NCBI GenBank assembly: GCA_020742515.1
Contig: DYWT01000060.1
Span: forward strand, 1-57,109
Direction of reading: 5' to 3'
DNA: 57,109 nt
Source: Sporosarcina psychrophila
GTDB lineage: Bacteria > Bacillota > Bacilli > Bacillales_A > Planococcaceae
Part shown: positions 25,345 to 34,589 of the stretch, piece after piece
How positions within the stretch are numbered: the first letter of the stretch is position 1
How the letters are laid out: each line of letters opens with the position of its first letter
The notes under the pieces: model-generated
Databases searched by the model: none
The model's input: the letters and a program-made list of their open reading frames with translations, nothing else
Told to the model about the DNA's origin: nothing
Position numbers and translations under genes: made by a program

Positions 25345-25510
25345 GTCCAGCTCCAAGCGCCGGACGCTCCAGTCGCATCTTGTGTGCACCTTCCGCTTTT
25401 CTTTTGTCTAGCTTCAGGCGCCAGATACTCGAGTCGCTTCAAATCTTCCGGGAGGGATTGAACTGCATCCCTCCTGCTTGTCGCATCTAGCGGGCACCTT
25501 TCGCTTTTCT
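25345..25510 (-). repeat. Modular hairpin repeat, two inverted copies (h1, h2)
   Basis: Read leftward, both parts begin GAAAAGCG and end in GAGCTGGAC or GAAGCTAGAC, like copy a. h1 (25345-25402) is a short form without the inner module. h2 (25406-25510) contains GGAGGGAT (25451-25458) paired with ATCCCTCC (25467-25474), the same inner hairpin with a compensatory change. It lies directly upstream of ylbG. Confidence 0.8.
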
Positions 25511-25570
25511 TTTGTTGCAGGGCTTTTCAGTCCTATGGTATTGTATGGGTTAGGAAAAGAGGGGAAAACT

Positions 25571-25843
25571 ATGATCGATCGTCAAGGTATTATTGTCTAT
25601 CTTCATCATTTGAAACAAGCAAAATCATTTCGGAAGTACGGTCACGTTCATTATATATCACGCACAATGAAGTATGTCGTCCTTTATTGCAATATGGAGG
25701 ATGTCGATACGGTCATGGGGAAAATAGAACGTCTTCCATCTGTTAAAAAGGTCTTGCCATCTTACCGTCCATTTGTGAAAACTGAATATGAAAACGCTAA
25801 GCCCGATAAAGCGAAAGAATATGATTATAAAACCGGATTATAA
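25571..25843 (+). CDS. ylbG: YlbG family protein (DUF2129)
   Basis: A 90-residue cytoplasmic protein with the DUF2129 pattern: [45 protein letters not shown] and [15 protein letters not shown]. Its function is unknown. It is a conserved neighbour of ylbF in Bacillales. ATG 25571 follows GAGGGG. In-frame codons upstream run through repeat sequence and are not part of the gene. Confidence 0.88.
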   Translation: MIDRQGIIVYLHHLKQAKSFRKYGHVHYISRTMKYVVLYCNMEDVDTVMGKIERLPSVKKVLPSYRPFVKTEYENAKPDKAKEYDYKTGL

Positions 25844-25846
25844 GAA

Positions 25847-26242
25847 TTATCTTAATGGGGGAAGAAGCTTGTTGAGACGCAGAATACCAATTGTGTATTG
25901 ATAAAACAATTCACGTTCCGCAAATTCTGAAGAATTTTTCAACTCGATAAAAGCAGGTGTGTTCCCTGCTTTTTCAGCCGCCTCTTCAAAAAGCAATCTT
26001 CTTTTCGATTTGTCGGTATCCTTCTGAATGATGCCTTCCCTGCAAATGTAAATTGGCATAAACTGGCTATCATTTGCTGGCGCGAAGGAAGCAGCAAGGG
26101 ACAAAGCTTGCCCCGCCGGTGTTTTTGAGGATAAGACGAATGTCTTATCCAGACGCGCGCTATTTGTTTTGATCAATTCACACAGTTCGTAAACGTCGCC
26201 ATATCCTTCGCCAAGCTCTATGAAGCGTTGATTTAATATCAT
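25847..26242 (-). CDS. Conserved Bacillales protein of unknown function
   Basis: The 131-residue soluble protein contains NQRFIELGEGYGDVYELCELIKTNSARLDKTFVLSSK, MPIYICREGI and ELFYQYTIGILRLN. I recall similar short proteins in Bacillales, sometimes mislabelled as methylthioribose kinase (now DUF7147-like), but it is far too short for that enzyme and has no kinase motif. Start ATG 26242 follows AGAAAGG; the GTG at 26251 is too close to it. It is leftward, with its stop 3 bp from the ylbG stop. Confidence 0.6.
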   Translation of the reverse strand: MILNQRFIELGEGYGDVYELCELIKTNSARLDKTFVLSSKTPAGQALSLAASFAPANDSQFMPIYICREGIIQKDTDKSKRRLLFEEAAEKAGNTPAFIELKNSSEFAERELFYQYTIGILRLNKLLPPLR

Positions 26243-26338
26243 ACATAACACTACCTTTCTGAATACGTAAATCTAGACTCATCATACCATTCCGAATGCG
26301 CAAGTGCATTCATCAATTCATTCTGCGGGGTGTAGGAT

Positions 26339-27771
26339 TTGAAATTTATCGTAAGAACTGTGATCCTTCTACTGATTGTGAACGGACTTTTGATTTATAT
26401 GCATTTTAATCAAGCACAAGGTGCTGACGGTAAAGAGCCGAACAGTATCACCCATATACAGGAAATCGAAGTGATAAATCGTCCGGATGCACTTCATATC
26501 CGCCAGCATTTCAGCGGTTTATCGGAAGGGCGCCATGAAATTGTCTGGCCCGAAGCAAGTACTAAGCGTTCCTGTTACCTTGCGGACGCGACATCCTGTA
26601 ATCGATTGAACGAGGATGCTACAGCCTTTATCGAAGGGGACAATGAGCGCCAATCAATTTCGTACGAAATACCCAAAAAGGAACCTATGAAAAAAACGGC
26701 CCTATTCAAAGAACCTTTCGTCTCATTGCATGGCTCATCGGCTGCGTTTGTATTATTCCATATGAGCGATGAAACAGGAGCCGGGGGATTGTGGGTGAAC
26801 GGCCTTGAGCAGGTAGGCGGTAAAAAAATGGCGACTATTGATTATTCATTATACAGCGGCAAAGGTGATGTTAAAGATCTTTATTGGCAGCGGAACAATT
26901 TGCCGCTTCTATATACGGGGGACAGGCTTTCGGTATTTGGAGCAGGTAGCACGGAGCGACTGAGGGAAGTGGACAGCGCACTTAAGGCAATTGATGCGGA
27001 TCAGTCAACAATTGTCATTGATAACACTAATCCAGCTGTCAATTCTAACAGATTCATTGTATCAAAAAATGCTGACGTAGATAAACTGGCTGATCAATTC
27101 CTCAGGTCAAGTATGTATGCCCGTTTTATAATACCGAAAGAAGAGCGCATGACAGCTGAGCTGGTTGCTTCGATTCTCGGGGAGAAACCGGTGGGATTGG
27201 GAAAGTCACGCAAAGCATATCAGACTTTGACTGAATCGATTTCTGCAGAAGAACTTGGCAATTTCAAAATAATGTTAGACAATATGACAGGACAGGAAAT
27301 CAATGCAACTGTTTTGAACTCATTAGCCGGGAAGGTAACGGGCTTTAAAACATCGTATTTTACGAAAAATATACATGATGATACGGCTTTTCATCCGTTT
27401 CTTATTGAAGACGCGCGCGAAATCCAATTTGACGGAACAAGCAATCCAGGTATTCGCGTCATATTGAAAGATGATAAAACCTTATATCCAGCCAAAAAAG
27501 TTCTAAGCCTTGCAGGATATACTGTCACATCGAATGAGCGATCCATCTATATAAAGAATGACACTAGGACATTTAGATTTCCAAAAAAAGAGCTTTTTTA
27601 TGTTTACAATGACCAAAAATACGATGTTGTTACGATGCCATTCGAAGTGCTCGATGATGACTTTTATTTTGAAGAGAATTGGTTTAAGCGATTATTTCTT
27701 TTAGGCATTGAGAAAACAGCAGATACGATTGATATTGTAAGAATGTCTACAATGGTAGAGGAGGACAAGAA

Positions 27772-27775
<4 letters not shown>
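26339..27775 (+). CDS. Exported or anchored protein of unknown function, coupled to rsmD
   Basis: The 478-residue protein has an N-terminal hydrophobic segment (about 5-22) and a large extracytoplasmic part. I do not recognise the main domain. The last ~95 residues (IRVILKDDKTLYPAKKVLSLAGYTVTSNERSIYIKNDTRTFRFPKK...) resemble a copper amine oxidase N-terminal-like stalk domain, which often binds cell-wall or other surfaces. Two Cys (in KRSCYLADATSCNRL) could form a disulfide. The start is TTG 26339, and the stop overlaps the rsmD start by four bases (ATGA), so the two are translated together. It has no B. subtilis counterpart that I can place between ylbG and rsmD. Confidence 0.65.
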
Positions 27776-28816
<1,041 letters not shown>

Positions 28817-28820
28817 TTGT

Positions 28821-28866
28821 AAAGTGGTTATGATGAAATTGATTTTTCATCATAACCATTTTATTC
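28821..28866 (+). terminator. Terminator after coaD
   Basis: AAAGTGGTTATGATGAAA pairs with TTTCATCATAACCATTTT (one G-T pair) around a short loop, then a T-rich tail. Confidence 0.88.
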
Positions 28867-28881
28867 TTTTCCGAAAGAAGA

Positions 28882-28912
28882 CTCCCACTTCTAACCGAAG
28901 TGAAAGTGGGGG
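28882..28912 (-). terminator. Probable terminator of the ylbJ-like gene
   Basis: Read leftward, CCCCCACTTT pairs with AAGTGGGAG and is followed by TCTTCTTT. The T tail is imperfect. Confidence 0.5.
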
Positions 28913-28921
28913 TAGTTCAAT

Positions 28922-29842
28922 TTAGTAGATAAGGTAGAAGATTATTGGAACGAGTATGATACTCCAGATTCGTCCGATTACGTATGGGGTCATCGAGATG
29001 TCACTGGTTTTTGCGATGACGAAAACTTGCATATGGATGCTCAATCCGTTCATGGAAATAATTGCGGCGATAAGAAAAGGGAAAATCGGCAGACCGTAAA
29101 AGTGATCTGTCGCAGATTGGACACCCGACGTCATTTCAAAAATAGCCAAAGCAAAGGTTTTTGAAATCCCCATTTCCACTGTGAATGCAGAAGTAAAGAC
29201 TGTCGATAAAACAGTCCCGAGCGCCGAAAAGAAAATAACAGTCGTCGCGACAAGAATAATGATCGTCGAACTTTCCTTGATAGCATCGAGGAGCGGTATT
29301 CCTTGTTCTTTCTTCGGAGGTTGTAAATGAGGTATTTCTGTATCGTTTCCGCGATGCAGAAATGCCAATGCCAGTAAAAAGAATAAAATATTCGCGATAT
29401 GGATGGCTGCAAGCAACTTCCACCCTGACCCTACATTTCCAAATAGTTCTGTTCCGACGAATCCAATGATGAACATCGGCCCGGGTGCATGGCATGCAGC
29501 TAGAAGTAGACCGCTTTGCTTCTGAGATAATTCACCGTTTTTCATCATTTCGGTTACTGTCACGGCACCGACCGGGAATCCGCCGAATGAACCAAGCACG
29601 TATGCTTTCAAAAAACGCCTCCACTTTGGTACTTTACCTGTACGGCTGGGCATTTTTAAAAGCCATTGTGTCAATATGATATAGGGCAGTAAATAAGGAA
29701 GCAGCGCATGGATAAACAATTGCCCCCCGGCTTTGGCTCCCGCATGTGCAATACTTGGCTGTAAAATGAACAGAATGATAAGCCCCCACACGACAGAAAG
29801 ATTTATCATATTATAAAGGCGCGCATGCATCCCATCGACCAC
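28922..29842 (-). CDS. ylbJ: YlbJ-like sporulation membrane protein (short form)
   Basis: The 306-residue membrane protein has about eight segments and nucleoside-recognition (Gate) features: SFGGFPVGAVTVTEM, LLLAACHAPGPMFIIGFVGTELFGNVGSG and EMTSGVQSATD. YlbJ of B. subtilis is needed for normal spores and is about 400 residues, so this one lacks roughly a hundred, mainly between the two Gate halves; the start is near the usual place. I use GTG 29842, eight bases after AAAGGAG. It is leftward between coaD and ylbL, as in Bacillus. The name is probable, not proven. Confidence 0.75.
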   Translation of the reverse strand: MVDGMHARLYNMINLSVVWGLIILFILQPSIAHAGAKAGGQLFIHALLPYLLPYIILTQWLLKMPSRTGKVPKWRRFLKAYVLGSFGGFPVGAVTVTEMMKNGELSQKQSGLLLAACHAPGPMFIIGFVGTELFGNVGSGWKLLAAIHIANILFFLLALAFLHRGNDTEIPHLQPPKKEQGIPLLDAIKESSTIIILVATTVIFFSALGTVLSTVFTSAFTVEMGISKTFALAIFEMTSGVQSATDHFYGLPIFPFLIAAIISMNGLSIHMQVFVIAKTSDISMTPYVIGRIWSIILVPIIFYLIY

Positions 29843-29972
29843 GCACTTCACTCCTTTCGACCACCAAGCAGTACGACAAAAAAATAGTAATAAATCTTTT
29901 GTCAGTCTTTTTTTGGTGCTACACTTATATATATGTAAAGAAAGTACAGGCTATTAACGGAGGTGTGCCAAA

Positions 29973-31019
29973 ATGAGAAAGAAAAAATTCGGCATAATAG
30001 GTGTTTTGCTTGTCATTATTGCTATTTTGCTCGTTTACCCGCTAGATTCTTATATATCGCAACCAGGAGGAGCATATGACTTGGACCCACTCGTCGAAGT
30101 GGTAGGAGGAGATGTTGATGACGATGGAACGTTCAGTCTTATGACAATTTCCGTTTCAAAAGCGACACCGGTTTCTTATGTCTTATCGAAATTTACGGAT
30201 AAGAAGAAGCTTCTTCCAGCTGAAAATGTAAGAAGAAATGGAGAAAATGATAAGGAATATAATATACGTCAGAAGAAATTAATGACTGGTTCACAGTTCA
30301 ATGCAATTACAGTTGCTTTCGAAAAAGCGGGGATTCCTGTTGACATCCAGTATGATGGTGTCTTTGTCACGCGGGTCCTCGACGCAGGAGCGTCAGCCGA
30401 TATTTTAGAAGCTGGCGATAAAATCCGGGCGATCGACGGAATTGAATTAAACGAATCCGGACAGTTCGTTACGCTTATCGGGGACAAGAAAATGGGTGAT
30501 AACGTCGAGATTTCATTGGTCAGAGAGGATAAGCGGTTGGATGTGACAGTTACTTTAAAAGAAATACCTAAAAGTAATGGTCGTGCTGGACTCGGTGTAG
30601 AGTTCGAAGAAGACCGAACGCTTACGACGGACCCTGAAGTTGAATTCAAAACATCGAATATAGGCGGACCGTCTGCAGGACTGATGTTTACACTTGAAAT
30701 CATGAATCAATTGCTTGATGAAGACCTCACAAAAGGATATAACATCGCTGGAACGGGAGAAATGTTGGAGGATGGAACTGTCGGTAGGATTGGCGGAGCA
30801 GACTTTAAAGTGATAGCGGCATCCCGCCAAGACGTAGAAATATTCTTTGCACCAGCAGATGATTTACCTGAAGACGTCAGGGCGGCGAATCCAGGGATAC
30901 TGACAAATTACGAAGAAGCCGTAAAAATGGCAGAGAAAATCGGCACGAAAATGAAAATCGTGCCGGTGACAACGGTGGATGATGCACTTGATTATTTAGC
31001 GACTTTGGAAGAGAAATAA
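29973..31019 (+). CDS. ylbL: YlbL: PDZ-Lon S16 family serine protease, membrane-anchored
   Basis: The 348-residue protein has an N-terminal membrane helix (about 7-24), a PDZ domain (about 118-200, VFVTRVLDAGASADILEAGDKIRAIDG) and a Lon-type protease domain. The dyad is Ser234 in GGPSAG and Lys279 in GGADFKVIAA. In B. subtilis YlbL degrades the checkpoint inhibitor YneA after DNA damage, together with CtpA. GGAGG stands before the ATG. It converges with tmcAL. Confidence 0.93.
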   Translation: MRKKKFGIIGVLLVIIAILLVYPLDSYISQPGGAYDLDPLVEVVGGDVDDDGTFSLMTISVSKATPVSYVLSKFTDKKKLLPAENVRRNGENDKEYNIRQKKLMTGSQFNAITVAFEKAGIPVDIQYDGVFVTRVLDAGASADILEAGDKIRAIDGIELNESGQFVTLIGDKKMGDNVEISLVREDKRLDVTVTLKEIPKSNGRAGLGVEFEEDRTLTTDPEVEFKTSNIGGPSAGLMFTLEIMNQLLDEDLTKGYNIAGTGEMLEDGTVGRIGGADFKVIAASRQDVEIFFAPADDLPEDVRAANPGILTNYEEAVKMAEKIGTKMKIVPVTTVDDALDYLATLEEK

Positions 31020-31090
31020 ATTGCTTAGTGTGGACTTCTCTTTTCAGAGTGTGGTTCCAGCTACTGCTGGCACGATGCGTTTTTCTATCA

Positions 31091-32311
31091 TCAATGAACG
31101 ATGATAGGGTGTGTATGATAATCGACACCGATTCGGGAACTAGATGTCCCGCTTCCGATTCCAAGTCCATACATATCCGATGCATGTATATCGAAATCAA
31201 GCGAAGGATTTGAAAAGGCAGCTGCTTTGCTCACAAGAGGAAGCTTCAGCCTTTTTTTATGTTCATTCAAATAAAACCTTCCAGCTCCAGTCATGCCGAG
31301 CAAACGTAAATAGGAGGGCGTTTTCATACTGTTCCGTTTAGCGTACGTGAAGCCTGTGAATATATGTGTGAGAATACGCTGGATCCGGGTCCAAGTATAC
31401 CGTTTGGATTTTACTTCATTCATGAAATCCTCAAATGTCCCGTTATTGGCTGCTGCACGGTACAACAGATTCTCAATCCCTTCTGTTACATCCGCAATCA
31501 TTGCGAGACGTTCGGGTCCTTCCCGTAAAATCGTAAAACGAAGCATTGGATAGAAAGACGGCCAGCTCCCGAATGATTGATTTTCCGCTTGCCAATCGAG
31601 CAGGATGGCCTGTGTTGCCTCTGGGATGAAGTCTGTAACCGCTCCGAGTGTATCTGATCCGAAAAAGGATTTTCGAATTCCCGTTGCACTCGCAATCCGG
31701 TTTCCTTTTATGGCATCGTCATGGTATTGAGCGACAATGCGCGGAATTGTAACACCTTTCATTGTGGACCCGCTAATAGCGGCGGCTTCCATGTAATGAA
31801 AACCTAAAATATTGTTTGGCTTTGAAAGATCGGCAAGCGGTTCTTCGTTTGTTGAGGAATTGGCTACCTTGGTATAGGCCTCATTTAAGGCTTTTGGATA
31901 ACTGAGACCGCGGCCGACCGCTTCTTTCACAATCTGTTCATAATTATCACCGGCTTGTTCGATCAGGCGGAGACTTCGCTCGAATGGTTCCACTTCACCA
32001 TCTTCGCTGCCAAAGCAAAATGCGCTACACTGAGCAGCATCTAACAGGCCGATGGCGCCTCGAGCGAAGGAGGGCGCATTAGATGTCGCGAATGCGTAAG
32101 GAAGCTCTAAAACGATGTCTACACCGTTTTCTAATGCCATGCTAGCTCGAGCCCATTTATCAACAAATGCGGGTTCTCCTCGCTGAAGGAAATTACCGCT
32201 CATAACGGCAATGACAATATCTGATCCAGTCAACTTTTTCGCTTGTTCTGCATGGTGAAGATGTCCGTTATGGAACGGGTTATATTCGACGATAATTCCT
32301 GAAGCTTTCAA
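31091..32311 (-). CDS. tmcAL: tRNA(Met) cytidine acetate ligase
   Basis: Forms N4-acetylcytidine at the wobble base of elongator tRNA-Met from acetate and ATP; formerly ylbM. The 406-residue protein begins GIIVEYNPFHNGH (HNGH nucleotide motif at 14-17), with VIAVMSGNFLQRGEPAF and ELPYAFATSNAPSFARGAI. The start is TTG 32311, eight bases after AAAGGAG; the GTG at 32320 overlaps that site. An 8-bp palindrome (31085-31107) spans its stop codon. It is transcribed away from ylbN. Confidence 0.93.
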   Translation of the reverse strand: MKASGIIVEYNPFHNGHLHHAEQAKKLTGSDIVIAVMSGNFLQRGEPAFVDKWARASMALENGVDIVLELPYAFATSNAPSFARGAIGLLDAAQCSAFCFGSEDGEVEPFERSLRLIEQAGDNYEQIVKEAVGRGLSYPKALNEAYTKVANSSTNEEPLADLSKPNNILGFHYMEAAAISGSTMKGVTIPRIVAQYHDDAIKGNRIASATGIRKSFFGSDTLGAVTDFIPEATQAILLDWQAENQSFGSWPSFYPMLRFTILREGPERLAMIADVTEGIENLLYRAAANNGTFEDFMNEVKSKRYTWTRIQRILTHIFTGFTYAKRNSMKTPSYLRLLGMTGAGRFYLNEHKKRLKLPLVSKAAAFSNPSLDFDIHASDMYGLGIGSGTSSSRIGVDYHTHPIIVH

Positions 32312-32381
32312 ATCCGTCACTCCTTTGCTACAATGAATATTAATTATACCTATGCGGCTGATTAAGTGACAAGAAAATATC

Positions 32382-32410
32382 TTGACATCCCTTTTCGCCC
32401 ATTATATAAT
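32382..32410 (+). promoter_or_regulatory. Consensus sigma-A promoter of ylbN-rpmF
   Basis: A perfect TTGACA (32382-32387) and a perfect TATAAT (32405-32410) are separated by the ideal 17 bases, 28 bases before the ylbN start. This is the strongest promoter in the window, fitting a ribosomal-protein gene. Confidence 0.9.
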
Positions 32411-32437
32411 CAACATTGTTGTCTTGAGGTGATAGAC

Positions 32438-32971
32438 ATGAAATGGTCAATCCATCAATTGCAGAGATACAGACAAGGTGCGATGCCGCTTGACGAAGCT
32501 GTCGACCTTGAATCCGTGAAAAAACGGAATCCGGAAATCCGGAATATTACGCCTGTCCGAGTGACCGGGAGTTGTACAATCGGTTCCAAGAAATTGATAT
32601 GCCGATTCCGGCTCGAAGGTACATTGACATTGCCTTGTTCACGAACATGGGAAGACGTCGAATTACCCTTCTCGATCGAAGCTGACGAACAGTTCAGCTG
32701 GGACGAAGAAGTTCTTGCAGCAGATGATGAAATTCATCCGGTTGTAGGTGAGGTAGTCGATCCGACCCCTGTATTTGAGGAGCTCGTCCTCCTTGAAGTG
32801 CCGCTTCAAATTTTCAGTGAAAATGCTGAAAATATGCAGGAGGCTGAAGGGAAAGGCTGGTCATATGCGACCGACGAGGTGTATAATGCCAGACTCCGTG
32901 AGGAACTGGAAAAGAAAGTGGATCCTAGACTTGCCAATTTGGCAAAGTTCTTTGAATCCAAGGACGAATAG
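32438..32971 (+). CDS. ylbN: YceD/DUF177 family protein
   Basis: The 177-residue protein belongs to the DUF177 (YceD) family found just before rpmF in most bacteria and linked to 23S rRNA handling or 50S assembly. The [24 protein letters not shown] block with its Cys and the acidic centre are typical. ATG 32438 follows TTGAGGTGAT; codons upstream in frame overlap the promoter. rpmF follows after 23 bp. Confidence 0.88.
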   Translation: MKWSIHQLQRYRQGAMPLDEAVDLESVKKRNPEIRNITPVRVTGSCTIGSKKLICRFRLEGTLTLPCSRTWEDVELPFSIEADEQFSWDEEVLAADDEIHPVVGEVVDPTPVFEELVLLEVPLQIFSENAENMQEAEGKGWSYATDEVYNARLREELEKKVDPRLANLAKFFESKDE

Positions 32972-32994
32972 GCGAACGTAAGGAGGTGCCCCAG

Positions 32995-33168
32995 ATGGCT
33001 GTACCAAAAAGAAGAACATCCAAAACAGTTAAAAACAAGCGCCGTACGCATTATAAATTGCAAGTACCGGGAATGACTACTTGTACTAACTGTGGCGAAA
33101 TCAAATTGGCTCACCGCATTTGTAAATCATGCGGTCATTACAAAGGAAAAGAAGTTGTAGGCGAATAA
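32995..33168 (+). CDS. rpmF: 50S ribosomal protein L32
   Basis: A 57-residue ribosomal protein with the L32 start [21 protein letters not shown] and a zinc ribbon of Cys30, Cys33, Cys43 and Cys46. This is the zinc-binding form, not the Cys-free paralogue. AAGGAGGTG precedes the ATG closely. A strong terminator follows. Confidence 0.97.
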   Translation: MAVPKRRTSKTVKNKRRTHYKLQVPGMTTCTNCGEIKLAHRICKSCGHYKGKEVVGE

Positions 33169-33184
33169 GTAAGATTTGCCTATG

Positions 33185-33222
33185 AAGGCTACCGTGAGAC
33201 CATGGCTCACGGTGGCCTTTTT
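33185..33222 (+). terminator. Terminator after rpmF
   Basis: AAGGCTACCGTGAG pairs with CTCACGGTGGCCTT (one G-T pair) around a seven-base loop, followed by T. Confidence 0.9.
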
Positions 33223-33229
33223 CTGTATA

Positions 33230-33347
33230 GAAAAGCGGAAGCGGCCGTTTAGATGCGACAGGCATAAGACGGACCGGCGAAGCGGCGCTCTTTGCCGCAC
33301 AGTCGGGCTGGCTTATGACCCGAGCATCTGGCCGCTGGAGCTGGACA
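33230..33347 (+). repeat. Modular hairpin repeat, copy c
   Basis: It runs from GAAAAGCGGAAGCGGCC to GGCCGCTGGAGCTGGACA. The outer stem is AGCGGCC/GGCCGCT instead of the AGCGCCT/AGGCGCT of copy a, and the next stems are AGATGC/GCATCT and CATAAG/CTTATG. The inner GGAAGGAT module is absent. A truncated second start (GAAAAGCGGAAGGCGTC) follows at 33352-33378. Confidence 0.85.
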
Positions 33348-33381
33348 ACAAGAAAAGCGGAAGGCGTCTTACTAGGTGTGC

Positions 33382-33608
33382 GGCATCCCCGAGCGCCGAA
33401 GTGGATTTGAAAGGAATCTTTATCTCCTATATGCTTCTAGAGATTGTTCAGTGTGTCCTTTTGTACCCGGAGTGTGGCGCCAGCTGCTGCCACAATTCGA
33501 AGTGCGCGAATGGTGTCAGTAACTGGCACAATGCATTTTTCTTCATGCTACTAATTACTGCTTTAACCATGCGGATCGAAAGGAAATCTATATTTCGAAT
33601 TTTATATA
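33382..33608 (-). repeat. Cluster of MITE-end-like fragments and short dispersed repeats
   Basis: 33382-33432 (GGCATCCCCGAGCGCC... TTTATCTCCTATAT) and, more weakly, 33571-33608 resemble the right end of the MITE-like element. Between them CTAGAGATTGTTCAGT recurs at 50352, and GTGTGGCGCCAGCTGCTG resembles sequences at 31040 and 50375. No gene is seen; in-frame codons upstream of the hydratase start run through this region and are not coding. Confidence 0.5.
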
Positions 33609-33622
33609 ACGGGGGAATGGAC

Positions 33623-34381
33623 ATGTCTTACACAATTACTATCGAAGATGGACTTGCTACGTTTACAATTGATCGCCCGGAAATGCGAAATGCAGTTAAT
33701 CATGCTGTCATGGATGGCCTCGAACAATTTCTGAATCGTATCGAAAACAACGAGGAGATTGCATATGCCATCATAACAGGTACAGGGGATCGGGCGTTCT
33801 GCTCGGGCGGGGATTTATCTGAATTTCACAGCTTACGCACAGCGGATGAGGCGTTTCCGATGCTGAGTAAAATGGCAGGGCTCTTGTACAGGCTGGCTAC
33901 ATTGCCGATGCCTGTGATTGCGCTTGTCAATGGTGCTGCTGTTGGCGGCGGATGTGAAATTGCCACGGCTTGTGATTACCGTATTGTTTCTGCCACTGCG
34001 AAAGCGGGTTTCATTCAAGGGACACTGGCAATTACGGCTGGTTGGGGCGGTGCGACATTGCTGTTTGAAAAAGATGGCAAGCATGACCGTGTATTCCGTT
34101 TGCTATCTGAAGCGGAAGTGCATACGGCCGAGCAAATGCTTGAAGCGGGATGGGCGACTGAAGTTTTTGAAGGTACACCTGAAGAAGGCCTAAAACAGTT
34201 TCTTGCCAAAATGTCCATGAATCATCCGTCTGTCCACCGTGCTTATAAGACGATTGCCATTCGGAAATGGACGGCTGATTTCATGCGTGACCGGATGATT
34301 GAAGAATCACGCCAATGCTCTATCCTTTGGGAAAGTGAAGCGCATCATGAAGTAGTAAATCGTTTTTTATCGAAAAAGTAA
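33623..34381 (+). CDS. Enoyl-CoA hydratase/isomerase family protein
   Basis: Crotonase-fold enzyme, 252 residues, with IDRPEMRNAVNHAVMDGLEQFLNRIE, the oxyanion-hole segments FCSGGDLSEF and ALVNGAAVGGGCEIATACDYRI, and a closing GWATEVFEGTPEEGL. It probably hydrates an unsaturated acyl-CoA. Next to a biotin-dependent acyl-CoA carboxylase it resembles the B. subtilis yngF-yngE set for branched-chain (leucine) breakdown, but substrate is inference. ATG 33623 follows GGGGG at seven bases. It has its own terminator and so is not strictly in the carboxylase operon. Confidence 0.88.
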   Translation: MSYTITIEDGLATFTIDRPEMRNAVNHAVMDGLEQFLNRIENNEEIAYAIITGTGDRAFCSGGDLSEFHSLRTADEAFPMLSKMAGLLYRLATLPMPVIALVNGAAVGGGCEIATACDYRIVSATAKAGFIQGTLAITAGWGGATLLFEKDGKHDRVFRLLSEAEVHTAEQMLEAGWATEVFEGTPEEGLKQFLAKMSMNHPSVHRAYKTIAIRKWTADFMRDRMIEESRQCSILWESEAHHEVVNRFLSKK

Positions 34382-34388
34382 ACAGCTT

Positions 34389-34430
34389 AAAAATCCGCCG
34401 TACATGGTCCATACATGTACGGCGATTTTA
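34389..34430 (+). terminator. Terminator after the enoyl-CoA hydratase gene
   Basis: GCCGTACATG (34397-34406) pairs perfectly with CATGTACGGC (34414-34423), flanked by A and T runs. Confidence 0.8.
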
Positions 34431-34514
34431 ATATTAAAGGTTATATTGCTGCTGTTATTTTTCTTGATTTGACTAGTCGAAATGGCATGAAAAGCTGTTT
34501 TTTTCAGACAAAGG

Positions 34515-34542
34515 TTGAAATCGCTTTCATTCATCGTATAAA
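34515..34542 (+). promoter_or_regulatory. Probable promoter of the acyl-CoA carboxylase operon
   Basis: TTGAAA, a 16-base spacer and TATAAA stand 47 bases before the biotin carboxylase start. A palindrome centred on GACTAGTC (34471-34478) lies upstream and could be an operator. Confidence 0.5.
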
Positions 34543-34589
34543 CTAAAGAGGGATGGAGAAATACACATCAAATTGTTTGGGGGATTAAT

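Noticed and set aside
33176..33622. N-terminal extension of the enoyl-CoA hydratase
   Set aside because: The in-frame upstream codons translate a hairpin repeat and other repeats; ATG 33623 has a good ribosome site and matches the family start.
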